From Alphaproteobacteria bacterium (GTDB taxonomy: Bacteria > Pseudomonadota > Alphaproteobacteria > Micavibrionales > Micavibrionaceae), in assembly GCA_030427385.1 (NCBI GenBank), contig JAUHWR010000001.1, forward strand, positions 1,980,042 through 2,044,041: a stretch of 64,000 nt of DNA, in the 5' to 3' direction. The notes beneath the pieces were generated by a model. The model saw only the letters and a program-made list of their open reading frames with translations. It was not told the DNA's origin and did not search any database. How positions within the stretch are numbered: the first letter of the stretch is position 1; each line of letters begins with the position of its first letter. Of this stretch, positions 8,203-16,791 are shown piece by piece. Both the position numbers and the translations under genes were made by a program.

Positions 8203-10044
8203 ATGATAAATCATATAGAAAATGAAATTTTAGACTTCCTAGATTCCAATGAATCAGGCGTAATTGTGATTAAGGGCGATTGGGGCACTGGAAAAACTTA
8301 CACTTGGAATGAATGGCTTAAAAAAGCTGTAGTTAATAAAAAGATCAATGAAAGCCAATACACCTACGTGTCCTTGTTCGGTTGCAATTCATTGGATGAG
8401 CTAAAAACCCAAACATTCCAAGAGTTAATACCCGTGGGTATGATACCCGAAGGTGTGAATATCGACACTGTTACTGAAAATATCAAAGAAGTGGCAGAAA
8501 AGAAGAATTGGAAGGCATTACTGCCATTTTCGGGTAGTCTTACAAAAAAACTTAATGACATACCATTCATTAGAAATTATAGCGTGGATGTTTGGCGTTT
8601 GGGCTGGATGACAATAAAAAACACGCTCGTTTGCATAGATGATATTGAGCGCATTGGTGAAGGTCTTAGGGTCAAGGATGTTTACGGCCTTGTATCTGTT
8701 TTAAAAGAGCAGAAGAAGTGCAAAGTTGTTCTCATTCTTAACGACGAAAGTATCGAGGGTGCTAATAAGAAAGATTATGAAGACTACAGAGAAAAAGTCG
8801 TAGATGTAGAACTCCATTTTTCTCCAGTAACGGAAGACTTGGTTAAACTTATTTTCGAAGATACGCACCCATACTTCAGTAAAATTAATCACTGCATATC
8901 CCGTTTGCAGGTTAAAAATATACGGACAATTCAAAAGATAAAAATGTATCTCGACAAGCTTTCACCCAATTTAGAGGGGGTGGAAAATATATACTATGAG
9001 AATGTAATCAATTCCATTGTGCTGTTTACAGTTTTGCATTTTTCAAAGCCAGATAAATGGCCAACCCTAGATCAAGTGTTAGAAACAAATACCGAACAAT
9101 TTTTGATGGTTGAATATTGTTTGAAGAAAGACGGTGCTGAGCAACAAGGTGCAACCACCGACTGGGCACAAACCATGAATCTTCTAAGGGAAAATTATAC
9201 ATGGGGCGGTGCGGATGAAATAGATCAACTTTTAGGACTGTACGTTAAACAAGGCTACATTGAGCCAGAGCGTTTACAAAAACTAATCGAAAAATCTGCC
9301 GAGGACACCCAAAAAATAAAGCAAAAGGATGAAGCACGCTCACGTAAAGAGAAAGTGCGAGAGCTTTTATTCTCAACTTGCGAAGAAAACCTACCGGAAA
9401 TTATTTCAGCTATAGAAGAAAGTCTTGAGGCAAACGTAAAGTCATACGCAGCTTTGGGCGAATTGAATGAAGCTGTAACGATTTTAAAAGAAATTCAACA
9501 AGCAGGCGAAGCTGATAAGCTTATTGCAAAATATGTTGAATGGGGCAAAGGCATAGGATCGAGCCGTTTAAATCCAGATAATTATGACTCAATGTTTACC
9601 GGAACGCTTGATGATAAAATTCTTTCAGAAATACAAAAGCCATTTGAAGAGTTAAGAAAAAAAGAAATTGCCGAACATATTCAAACTATTGATCGACAAG
9701 AAAAGCTAGCTGATGTAGCAGAGCGAAGCCCCGACTATAATTTGAATGAAGAAGATTATGAAACTCTCTCATATTTTAAGACAGAAGATTTTGAAACATT
9801 TCTTCGAAATTCCAGAATAATTAGTAAGCAGATAAGAAACTTTTTGGAAATTTTCCTGTTACGATCAGAGCCAATAATTGGTGATTGCTTAACGCATCAC
9901 AATAAAATCCAGCTAGTGTTAATTGAAGCGATTAAAGCAATTACGAACGATTCTGATTTAAATAAATATCGTTTCGACAAATATATAAATTTTATCGAAT
10001 CTCTTAACGCTGATTCCATAAATGAAACAACCGCTACCAATTAA
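8203..10044 (+). CDS. KAP-like P-loop NTPase
   Basis: This 613-residue protein has an N-terminal P-loop domain. The Walker A is KGDWGTGKTYTW near residue 28 and the Walker B is TLVCIDDIERIG near residue 150, the doubled Asp-Glu form seen in KAP-type STAND NTPases. The segment VVLILNDESIEG (about residue 180) would be the sensor strand. The C-terminal 350 residues are helical and Glu/Lys-rich without a recognised domain. No membrane segments are evident, although many KAP proteins have them. KAP NTPases are recurrent in anti-phage and mobile-element loci, so a defence or cargo role is plausible but unproven. The 3' end runs into a perfect hairpin. Confidence 0.65.
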   Translation: MINHIENEILDFLDSNESGVIVIKGDWGTGKTYTWNEWLKKAVVNKKINESQYTYVSLFGCNSLDELKTQTFQELIPVGMIPEGVNIDTVTENIKEVAEKKNWKALLPFSGSLTKKLNDIPFIRNYSVDVWRLGWMTIKNTLVCIDDIERIGEGLRVKDVYGLVSVLKEQKKCKVVLILNDESIEGANKKDYEDYREKVVDVELHFSPVTEDLVKLIFEDTHPYFSKINHCISRLQVKNIRTIQKIKMYLDKLSPNLEGVENIYYENVINSIVLFTVLHFSKPDKWPTLDQVLETNTEQFLMVEYCLKKDGAEQQGATTDWAQTMNLLRENYTWGGADEIDQLLGLYVKQGYIEPERLQKLIEKSAEDTQKIKQKDEARSRKEKVRELLFSTCEENLPEIISAIEESLEANVKSYAALGELNEAVTILKEIQQAGEADKLIAKYVEWGKGIGSSRLNPDNYDSMFTGTLDDKILSEIQKPFEELRKKEIAEHIQTIDRQEKLADVAERSPDYNLNEEDYETLSYFKTEDFETFLRNSRIISKQIRNFLEIFLLRSEPIIGDCLTHHNKIQLVLIEAIKAITNDSDLNKYRFDKYINFIESLNADSINETTATN

Positions 10045-10056
10045 GATAGCGGTTGT
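10027..10056 (+). repeat. Perfect 10-bp inverted repeat at the end of the NTPase gene
   Basis: ACAACCGCTA (10027-10036) and TAGCGGTTGT (10047-10056) form a 10-bp stem around a 10-base loop that contains the TAA stop. No T-run follows, so it may stabilise the transcript 3' end, or be part of an element boundary. Confidence 0.55.
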
Positions 10057-10115
10057 CTGTGTCTTTAGTGGCAAGTGTGGTCAGAATATGGAACTCTGTG
10101 ACCTATCACTATACC

Positions 10116-10139
10116 CCCTGCATGATGCGGGGCTTTTTT
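10116..10139 (+). terminator. Rho-independent terminator of the accessory region
   Basis: CCCTGCA-TGA-TGCGGGG is a GC-rich stem followed by C and six T (10134-10139). It would end plus-strand transcription from the NTPase gene before the convergent fasciclin gene. Base composition changes at about this point, making it a natural right margin of the accessory region. Confidence 0.75.
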
Positions 10140-10156
10140 GTGATTAGATTGTATTT

Positions 10157-10765
10157 TTATTCAACATCTATGTCGGTTTCGGCTTTAAGATCCGGATTGA
10201 CGCTTTCATTTGTTGGCATAATGACGGTATCAATGACGTGGATTACGCCGTTAGAGCCGTTGATATCAGCGGAGGTGATATTGGCACCGTTAATGGTAAC
10301 GCCCGCATCAGTTTTTACCACGGCAGCCGTTGAGCCTTCCAATGTTTCAACATCTGTGGAGCCATCCGCAATATCACCGGCATGGATAACGCTGCCAATA
10401 ACGTGATATTTCAAAATGGATTGCAGTTTTTCTTTATTTTCAGGCTTTAGCAGATCATCAACTGTTCCTTCCGGCAGCTTCTCAAATGCCGCATTTGTCG
10501 GTGCAAAAATGGTGATATTTTCAGTTGTTTGCACGGTTTCAGCCAAATCAGCAGCTTTTAAAGCGGAGACAAGCGTTGTGAAATCTTCATTTTCCATGGC
10601 AATTTCACCCAGATTTTGATCTGCGCTTGACGTGTCATGGGCGGATTTTTCTTTGTGATCCATATCTTTATGATCACCTTCATGGTGTTCAGCCAGTGCC
10701 GGCATTGCGCCTAACGCTGCGATCATCGCGGTTGTGCATAAAATTTTCTTAAACATGTTATTCAT
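10157..10765 (-). CDS. Secreted fasciclin (FAS1) domain protein
   Basis: The 202-residue protein starts with a cleavable signal peptide, KKILCTTAMIAALGAMPALA, followed by a His/Asp-rich linker. A single FAS1 domain covers about residues 50-185. The two conserved FAS1 boxes are visible: ITIFAPTNAAFEKLPEG and the C-terminal GVIHVIDTVIMP. FAS1 proteins act in cell-surface adhesion and matrix binding and are found in many alphaproteobacteria as small periplasmic or secreted proteins. The C-terminus is acidic. A second ATG lies nine bases downstream of 10765 and could be used instead. The gene is convergent with the NTPase gene, from which it is separated by a terminator. Confidence 0.9.
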   Translation of the reverse strand: MNNMFKKILCTTAMIAALGAMPALAEHHEGDHKDMDHKEKSAHDTSSADQNLGEIAMENEDFTTLVSALKAADLAETVQTTENITIFAPTNAAFEKLPEGTVDDLLKPENKEKLQSILKYHVIGSVIHAGDIADGSTDVETLEGSTAAVVKTDAGVTINGANITSADINGSNGVIHVIDTVIMPTNESVNPDLKAETDIDVE

Positions 10766-10836
10766 CTTTCATTTGATTGTGTGCCCTTTAAACGCATAAC
10801 AATCGAAAAAGTTCAATAATCCGTGAATATTCAGCG

Positions 10837-10914
10837 TTAACTAGGGACAGTCACTTTTTAATTGAAAAGTGACTGTCCCTAGTTAAGAGGAAAAAGTGAC
10901 TGTCCCCAGAGAGG
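10837..10914. repeat. REP-like palindrome cluster, intergenic copy
   Basis: A perfect 22-bp inverted repeat has its arms at 10837-10858 and 10865-10886. The core is GGGACAGTCACTTTT against AAAAGTGACTGTCCC, with a 6-base loop. A third unit follows in direct orientation at 10887-10914, reading GAGGAAAAAGTGACTGTCCC. The arrangement is the same as in the cluster inside xseA. Such short palindromic units are typical of REP/BIME sequences mobilised by Y1 transposases, but no transposase gene is in the window. Confidence 0.8.
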
Positions 10915-10918
10915 TGGG

Positions 10919-12277
10919 TTAATCGAGGAGTTTGCAGGCTTTCAGGGGGGGATCGCCGGTATATGTTTCAAGCTTTCGTTTCATATAGCCCGGTAGATCG
11001 CCAAGATTGGAAAACATCATAACCGCATATAAGCAAAATAACGTACCCGCAATGGCAATTGCGCGCTGTTTACGAGACGGTTTTTTCTTTAGGGCGCCCT
11101 CCATAATATAGGTCAGGACAAAATCACCATCCAGACGCGGAAAGGGGATCAAGTTAATAAAGCCGATCAGGATGGACAACAATGCCGTCTTAAACGCAAT
11201 TTGATAGATGATATTATGATAATAATAGATGCTTTCCGTTTCAAAGGGAATGCGTTCGGCGAAAAGTTTGGGGTCAATCGGAAAAATCTGGAAGGGCATT
11301 TTAAGCATATGCCAGAACAGCTTGCCGGCCTCATTTATGCCTTGGCGCGCGGCTTCAGTGGGAGATAATGACAGAAAGGCATTATCATGTAACGGCCCGA
11401 TATAAACGGCCTCGTATTTTTTATGATGTTCATCTAAAAGGTTCTGATTGAGGGCGGCGCGGATGACCACCGGATAAAAATAGACATTATCATCCACATT
11501 ATACATTCCAATGCGAATGGGGCGATCAAAGGATTTAATTAGCTCGGCGCGGGCGCGATCTTCATCATTTTTGGTGTAAACTGACCCGACTTGGTGGATG
11601 AATTTCAAGGGAATCGCCAAATTCGCGTTTAAAACGCCAATGCGATATTGGTTGCGCGGAATGCCAACGATATCGATATATATATCTTTTTTGGGCGTGA
11701 CAGAAAGGCGTAGATTTTGCCCCGCGCGGATAATGCCCAAATTAAGTGTCTGTCCCTTTGAGTTATTAATAAAATCGCCTAGCTGGTCATAGCTGTGGAT
11801 CTTAATATCATTTACGTGGGTGATGAAATCGCCGCGTTGCAATCCGGCAGTTTCAGCCGCCGATCCAATTGTTACGCCGCTGAGGACCGGCGGGCGGATG
11901 GGAAAGCCGACGAGGATGAAGCAAAGCGGCAATATTATAAAGGGCAGTAATAAATTTGCCCCCGGCCCCGCCAAAACAACCCATAATCGCGTGCCAACCG
12001 AGCGGCGGGAGTTAGTATTTTCATCAAGGGTCAGATCGGAAATCCGTACGTGGCCACCAATCGGGAAAATACGAAACACCCATTCAGTGCCGTGGCGATC
12101 CGTTATGCCCCAGAGTTTTTTACCGATACCGACTGAAAATTCTTCGATTGTCATGCGCCGCATGCGCGCCGCCCAGTAATGCCCCAGTTCATGTATAATA
12201 AAGACAAGAAACAGAGCAATCAGCGCGCCGGGAATGGTGGAGAGTTTATCGGACGTCGCCTCAAGAAATTCAGTCAT
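10919..12277 (-). CDS. rseP: Site-2 (M50) membrane metalloprotease, RseP/MmpA-like
   Basis: The 452-residue membrane protein has the zinc-binding motif HELGH near residue 29, inside the first transmembrane helix. A PDZ domain spans about residues 130-200 (IGSAAETAGLQRGDFITHVN). The second catalytic motif, NLIPFPRLDGD, near residue 385 supplies the Asp ligand. Family members perform regulated intramembrane proteolysis, for example of anti-sigma factors or, in Caulobacter, of PodJ. It differs from standard RseP in a long insert (about residues 220-340) between the PDZ domain and the third membrane segment, and in LDGD rather than LDGG. It is not next to bamA or dxr as rseP often is, so it may be a paralogue with another substrate. 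Confidence 0.85.
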   Translation of the reverse strand: MTEFLEATSDKLSTIPGALIALFLVFIIHELGHYWAARMRRMTIEEFSVGIGKKLWGITDRHGTEWVFRIFPIGGHVRISDLTLDENTNSRRSVGTRLWVVLAGPGANLLLPFIILPLCFILVGFPIRPPVLSGVTIGSAAETAGLQRGDFITHVNDIKIHSYDQLGDFINNSKGQTLNLGIIRAGQNLRLSVTPKKDIYIDIVGIPRNQYRIGVLNANLAIPLKFIHQVGSVYTKNDEDRARAELIKSFDRPIRIGMYNVDDNVYFYPVVIRAALNQNLLDEHHKKYEAVYIGPLHDNAFLSLSPTEAARQGINEAGKLFWHMLKMPFQIFPIDPKLFAERIPFETESIYYYHNIIYQIAFKTALLSILIGFINLIPFPRLDGDFVLTYIMEGALKKKPSRKQRAIAIAGTLFCLYAVMMFSNLGDLPGYMKRKLETYTGDPPLKACKLLD

Positions 12278-12355
12278 AATATTAATATAATGGCTTTACG
12301 GCGCGGATGAAAATTTAAATCGCCGCGGCGTGCCTATTCATGTCCGGCAGGGATG

Positions 12356-12820
12356 TTAGGTTGCGGAAGCAAAGAAATTATACTGATCCGAGCTGAGTGA
12401 AAAGGAGCTGTGGGAGAGGGTGTCTCTGGTTTGGGTTAGGATCAAATCTAATTCGCCGCGATCATTGATTTCCGTTGCCAATGAGGTCGTTTCCTGAATG
12501 GCAGTGATTTGGGTGGCATTGAGCGTGGTGTTTTGCCCGCTGCCCGCGATGAAGCCATTATTTTCGGCATTGATTTCCTTGATAACGTCCGATGCCGGGC
12601 GTTTACCCTTTAGGACATCCAGAAAACGGGTGAGTTGTTTATCGAGATTGCGCAGGCTTTCCAATGCTTTTTGGCTATCCTCGCTTAAGGAGACTTGATC
12701 CGCCAATTGTTGTTGGGTTTTGCTTAAGCCTTCGCTGAGCACTGATTTTTGGGGTGCCTGTGCCTTTGAAATGTTGGTAATATTTTTCGGAAATCCTGTC
12801 CCGTTTATTGATTCAACCAT
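12356..12820 (-). CDS. Unrecognised small soluble protein
   Basis: I do not recognise this 154-residue protein. It is Ser/Thr/Gln-rich and largely helical. A probable coiled-coil stretch covers residues 30-75 (LSKTQQQLADQVSLSEDSQK), and the C-terminal segment ends SLSSDQYNFFASAT. It has no signal peptide or membrane segment. The pattern of polar heptads and a short disordered N-terminus resembles small secreted or flagellar-associated proteins, but nothing specific supports that. It is transcribed divergently from the permease gene at 12881, from which it is separated by 60 bases. Confidence 0.55.
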   Translation of the reverse strand: MVESINGTGFPKNITNISKAQAPQKSVLSEGLSKTQQQLADQVSLSEDSQKALESLRNLDKQLTRFLDVLKGKRPASDVIKEINAENNGFIAGSGQNTTLNATQITAIQETTSLATEINDRGELDLILTQTRDTLSHSSFSLSSDQYNFFASAT

Positions 12821-12880
12821 TTTTTATCCCTTTTATCGTTGGTATTCTTCCAACCTGTTTCAGTATAACATATAATTCTT

Positions 12881-13792
12881 ATGAAGATCTTACTTTCCCA
12901 TAAATTAAGTATGCCTGTAAAGGGAATTACATTGATGGTCATTGCGGTGGGGTTAATTGCCGTGATGAATATGTTTGGTAAATTAACCACCGATTACCAT
13001 GATCCGATTGAAAAAGTATTCTATCGCGGCTTGATCGCCTTGGCGTTGGTGATGGTTATCATTGCGGTCAGAAGAGATTGGGGCGTGTTAAAAACAAAGC
13101 GTCCCTTTGGACAATTGGCGCGTGGATTGGTGGGAACGGGGGGATTAAGTCTGGTTTTTTGGGCATATTCATTAATGCCGATGACTGAGGTTACCGCCCT
13201 GATGTTTACCGGCGGGTTTATGACGTTATTGGTATCGCCGTTTTTATTGGGGGAACGGGTGGGCCTATACAGATGGGCGGCGGTCATAGTCGGGTTTTTG
13301 GGGGCGATTATTATCGCGCAGCCCAATAGCGCGTATTTCAATGCCTATGGGGTGTTTGCCTCCCTGTCGGCGGCGTTTGTGGGCGGGGCGATGATTGCCG
13401 TCTTCCTGCGTAGTCTTGGCAAAACCGATAGCGCTTATACGACGGTCTTTTATTTTTTATTGATCGGTATTATTTCCACCGCGCCTTACATGATTTTATA
13501 CGGATCATGGTTACAGGAGCAGGCGATGATACCGATGGTGGGTATGGGTCTGGCGGGGGGTGTCTCGCTTTTGATCAAAACCCAAGCCTATCGTTATGCG
13601 GAGGCATCTTTATTATCGCCGGTGATGTATACGGGCATTGTGTGGGCGGTGTTATTTGATTATATGATCTGGCATCAATTACCGTCATTGACGATTACAT
13701 TCGGCGCGGGGATTATTATCTTTGCCAATGTATTTATCTTATGGCGTGAGCAGGTAAAGAAAAGCAAGATTGAAAGAGACGCATATGAGTAA
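12881..13792 (+). CDS. DMT-superfamily permease (EamA)
   Basis: The 303-residue product is an integral membrane protein with about ten hydrophobic segments arranged as two EamA repeats. The first repeat opens LMVIAVGLIAVMNMFGKL and includes VTALMFTGGFMTLLVSPFL, the typical EamA helix-4 region with a following acidic residue (GERVG). Relatives export amino acids or small metabolites, but the substrate cannot be read from the sequence. It overlaps the next permease by eight bases, so the two are translationally coupled and may work as a pair or be recent tandem paralogues. Confidence 0.88.
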   Translation: MKILLSHKLSMPVKGITLMVIAVGLIAVMNMFGKLTTDYHDPIEKVFYRGLIALALVMVIIAVRRDWGVLKTKRPFGQLARGLVGTGGLSLVFWAYSLMPMTEVTALMFTGGFMTLLVSPFLLGERVGLYRWAAVIVGFLGAIIIAQPNSAYFNAYGVFASLSAAFVGGAMIAVFLRSLGKTDSAYTTVFYFLLIGIISTAPYMILYGSWLQEQAMIPMVGMGLAGGVSLLIKTQAYRYAEASLLSPVMYTGIVWAVLFDYMIWHQLPSLTITFGAGIIIFANVFILWREQVKKSKIERDAYE

Positions 13793-14729
13793 ACAAACCA
13801 AGCCCGGTACGCCGTTAATTACCGGGGCGAGCATTCCGGAAAAGCATATTGATGACCCGTTATTCGGGATGGGCGTGGCCGTTCTGGCTTATTTTTTATT
13901 GGCGTTAATGCAGGTCTTTGGCAAATTATTGAGCGATCATCATCATGTCGTCGAGATCGCCTTTTGGCGCAATGCCATCGCGCTGGTGCCCTTTTTTTTA
14001 TATATCGTTCTGTTTCGTGATAAAGAGATTTTAAAGGTTAAAAAGGGCGCATTTGGGGCGATTTTTGCACGATCTACCTTTGGGACGCTCAGTTTGATTG
14101 TCACCTTTGCCGCCTTTGCCGCGATGCCGATGGCGGATACTACGGCGTTTTTATTCACGTCATCGTTAATGCTGCCAATTCTATGTATTTTCTTTTTGGA
14201 TGAGCGGGTCGGGAAATATCGCTGGGCGGCGATTTTAATCGGTCTGGTCGGGGCGATTATTATGGCGGCGCCAACAGGCGCAGTGAATAGCTGGGGGATA
14301 ACGCTGGCGCTATCGGCGGCGGTGTTACATGCGATTTTGGGCACGCTGCTGCGGTTATTGGGTAAATCGGAAAGTCCGGAGACGATTACGTTTTATTTTC
14401 TGCTGACGGGGTTGTTGTTGACCGCCATTGGCATGCCGTGGGTTGGCACAATCCCAAGCGCCGAACATATTCCGTGGTTGATCGGGTTGGGGCTGTCGGG
14501 GGCGGCGGCGCAATTTTGCCTGTCGCTGGCGTTTAAATATGCCCCTGCCGCGCTGGTGACGATTTTTAATTATACGGGGATTATTTGGGCGACGTTATTT
14601 GGCTATTTTATATGGAATGACTGGCCGTCATGGCCGATCTGGCTTGGCGGCGGGGTTGTCATTATCTCCAATTTATTTATCGTCTGGCGCGAGCAGAGGC
14701 GGGCGGCAGACGGTCAGATCACCTCTTAA
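13785..14729 (+). CDS. DMT-superfamily permease (EamA), second of a pair
   Basis: This paralogue of the upstream permease has the same two-repeat, ten-helix layout, with parallel motifs such as DTTAFLFTSSLMLPILCIFF and DERVGKYRWAAILIG. The start is placed at ATG 13785 because GAAAGAG lies seven bases before it. A TTG at 13770 would lengthen the N-terminus inside the preceding gene. The N-terminal 25 residues are polar and cytoplasmic. The substrate is unknown. The stop codon overlaps the stop of the converging gene at 14726 by three bases. Confidence 0.88.
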   Translation: MSKQTKPGTPLITGASIPEKHIDDPLFGMGVAVLAYFLLALMQVFGKLLSDHHHVVEIAFWRNAIALVPFFLYIVLFRDKEILKVKKGAFGAIFARSTFGTLSLIVTFAAFAAMPMADTTAFLFTSSLMLPILCIFFLDERVGKYRWAAILIGLVGAIIMAAPTGAVNSWGITLALSAAVLHAILGTLLRLLGKSESPETITFYFLLTGLLLTAIGMPWVGTIPSAEHIPWLIGLGLSGAAAQFCLSLAFKYAPAALVTIFNYTGIIWATLFGYFIWNDWPSWPIWLGGGVVIISNLFIVWREQRRAADGQITS

Positions 14730-15514
14730 GTTTGAGGTGTACGGGCGGGGGTGTATGCAGACCCATATCCTTTGACCGCCGCCGCCGTTAGTGGATGGCT
14801 TTCATTTAAAACGGTTTTAAGGGTTGAGGCTTGATATAGGAAATAGTCCATCATAATTTCCGGATGGATTGAAAAATCCAAATTATGATCGCGTGGCATA
14901 ATTCTGTCCCTTTGTAAGGCTTCGGGAGAAATAAAAATAGTCGGAATATCTTCGTGGGTTAATTGACGGGAGGAGATACCGGAATCCCGTGCTGCGATAA
15001 TTCCTGCGCCGCTGCGTTGAATGGTTCTTTGGATTTGTCTCAAATTTTCTTCTGCAGAGGTGCCACGCGCGAAAGCTTGGGAGGTTTCCAAATCATTGTA
15101 ATCTTGTGTTGAGATTGCTTCGGGTGGTTTCAAGCCAACGGCAATGACTAGATTGGCTTTCGTCGATTTATCCTGTACAAAGTTTTTGTGAATACTAATT
15201 TTGCCACTTTGGAAGTCCGAACGAACCCATGTGGTTTCTTCGTTTTGTAAGTCGTAATAATCCCATGTTATATCAGTATCAAACATAAAACCGGCCTCTG
15301 CCAGCTCTTCGATGGTTTGATATATCGTCAAGGCGTCGGCGTTGCTGATGTTGCCTTCTTCATCTACCGGTGCGGCAAGCACGGAGATGTGGCGGATAAG
15401 CTGTGGTGAGATCTGTTCATCAAAATCTTCAAAGGAACGACCTGCAGCACCAATCACACTGGCACAATCCAAAGCCAAATCAAGTACATTTTTCTCAGAT
15501 GGATTTAAATCCAT
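14726..15514 (-). CDS. Unrecognised cytoplasmic protein downstream of pheS
   Basis: I do not recognise this 262-residue protein. The start at 15514 (MDLNPSEKNVLDLALDCASV) is chosen because a GAGGCGGG sequence precedes it. An upstream ATG would place 57 low-complexity residues inside pheS. The protein is acidic, with no signal peptide or membrane helices. Segments such as TKANLVIAVGLKPPEAIS and GAGIIAARDSGISSRQLTHE suggest an alpha/beta fold. It follows pheS on the same strand with a 34-base gap, where pheT would usually be expected. Confidence 0.6.
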   Translation of the reverse strand: MDLNPSEKNVLDLALDCASVIGAAGRSFEDFDEQISPQLIRHISVLAAPVDEEGNISNADALTIYQTIEELAEAGFMFDTDITWDYYDLQNEETTWVRSDFQSGKISIHKNFVQDKSTKANLVIAVGLKPPEAISTQDYNDLETSQAFARGTSAEENLRQIQRTIQRSGAGIIAARDSGISSRQLTHEDIPTIFISPEALQRDRIMPRDHNLDFSIHPEIMMDYFLYQASTLKTVLNESHPLTAAAVKGYGSAYTPARTPQT

Positions 15515-15548
15515 GGGTAACCCGCCTCTATATTTTTTATGTATAGTA

Positions 15549-16634
15549 TTATTTTTTAGCAAGAGTTTCAAATAAATTAAAACCGTAATGTTCCAGCCAT
15601 CTGGAATCGCTTTCGAACATGGAGCGTAAATCGGGGATGCCGTATTTGAGCATGGCGAGGCGGTCGATGCCCGTGCCGAAGGCAAAGCCCTGATATTCGG
15701 TGGGGTCGATTCCGCAGTTTTTCAGCACATTGGGGTGCACCATACCGCAGCCGAGGACTTCCAGCCATTCTTGTTCCAAAGGATTATCGGCGCGGGCGAT
15801 TTTAAGCTCGCCGTTTTTACGTGAACAGCCGATATCCACCTCCGCGCCAGGTTCCACGAAGGGAAAGAAGCTGGGACGCAGACGGATGGGGAGATCCTCA
15901 ATTTCGAAATAGGCGCTAAGGAAGTCGATTAAACAGCCCTTTAGGTGCCCCATGGTCACGTTTTTATCAATGTATAATCCCTCTACCTGATGGAACATCG
16001 GGGTATGGGTCATGTCGTAATCAGAGCGGTAAACGCGCCCCATACAGATAATTTTAATCGGCGCGCCGTGTTTTTCCATCTCTCTTATTTGAACAGAGGA
16101 GGTGTGCGTGCGGAGGAGATATTGAGTATTTTTATCCGCAGATGCCTTGGAATTTAAGAAAAATGTGTCCTGCATTTCGCGCGCCGGGTGGCCGGGGGGG
16201 AAATTCAGGGCGGTGAAGTTGTGCCAGTCATCCTCGATATCCGGGCCTTCGGCAACGGAAAATCCCATATCGGCGAAGATGGTTTGTAATTCTTCCATTG
16301 TTTGGGTGATGGGGTGTACGTGTCCGATTTTTTTCGGGAGCGGCGGCAGGGTGACATCCAACGTTTCGGTGGCAAGACGGCGGTCTAACTCTTCTTTTTT
16401 CAGCTTGGCTTCCCGCGCCTTGATAAAATTGGCGATTTCATCCTTAAGGGCGTTCAGTTCCTGCCCTTTAATTTTGCGCTCCTCCCCTTCGAGGCGCCCT
16501 AGGGATTTCATTAGATCAGTGATCGCGCCTTTCTTCCCGAGCGCGGTCACGCGGACATCATCAAGAGATTTCAAATCATTCGCCGCCTCAATTTTGGCAG
16601 TCAGGTCGTTTTTCAGGGTCAGTGCATCACTCAT
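15549..16634 (-). CDS. pheS: Phenylalanyl-tRNA synthetase alpha subunit
   Basis: This is the catalytic alpha subunit of the heterotetrameric class II synthetase, which charges tRNA-Phe. At 361 residues it has the usual length. An N-terminal coiled coil (about 1-90) precedes the catalytic core. Motif 2 is GRVYRSDYDMTHTPMFHQVE, the substrate loop includes FFPFVEPGAEVD, and motif 3 is GFAFGTGIDRLAMLKYGI. In most bacteria pheT follows immediately, but here an unrelated gene does, and no pheT is present in the window. The upstream gap to 16792 contains no rplT. Confidence 0.97.
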   Translation of the reverse strand: MSDALTLKNDLTAKIEAANDLKSLDDVRVTALGKKGAITDLMKSLGRLEGEERKIKGQELNALKDEIANFIKAREAKLKKEELDRRLATETLDVTLPPLPKKIGHVHPITQTMEELQTIFADMGFSVAEGPDIEDDWHNFTALNFPPGHPAREMQDTFFLNSKASADKNTQYLLRTHTSSVQIREMEKHGAPIKIICMGRVYRSDYDMTHTPMFHQVEGLYIDKNVTMGHLKGCLIDFLSAYFEIEDLPIRLRPSFFPFVEPGAEVDIGCSRKNGELKIARADNPLEQEWLEVLGCGMVHPNVLKNCGIDPTEYQGFAFGTGIDRLAMLKYGIPDLRSMFESDSRWLEHYGFNLFETLAKK

Positions 16635-16791
16635 AAGGATGTTTTAACGGGAAATATGGGGAAAGGGAAGGTTTTTTGTAACGGGAAAAAGTTTGTCGTC
16701 TTTTATATCTTTGTCTTTATGAAATATATTGGTATTTACAAAGCCAGACATATTATGGTAATTTTTGGCAAAATATAAATAGAGGATATTC

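Noticed and set aside
10044-10160. tRNA fragment as an integration site at the right margin
   Set aside because: The sequence between the hairpin and terminator cannot be folded into a T arm and acceptor stem, so I see no tRNA remnant.
10053-10760. Plus-strand ORFs over the fasciclin gene
   Set aside because: They are antisense to a protein with a clear signal peptide and FAS1 motifs, and they resemble no protein family.
15515-15685. Longer N-terminus for the gene at 14726
   Set aside because: It would lie inside the pheS 3' end in another frame and has low-complexity composition. ATG 15514 has its own ribosome-binding site.
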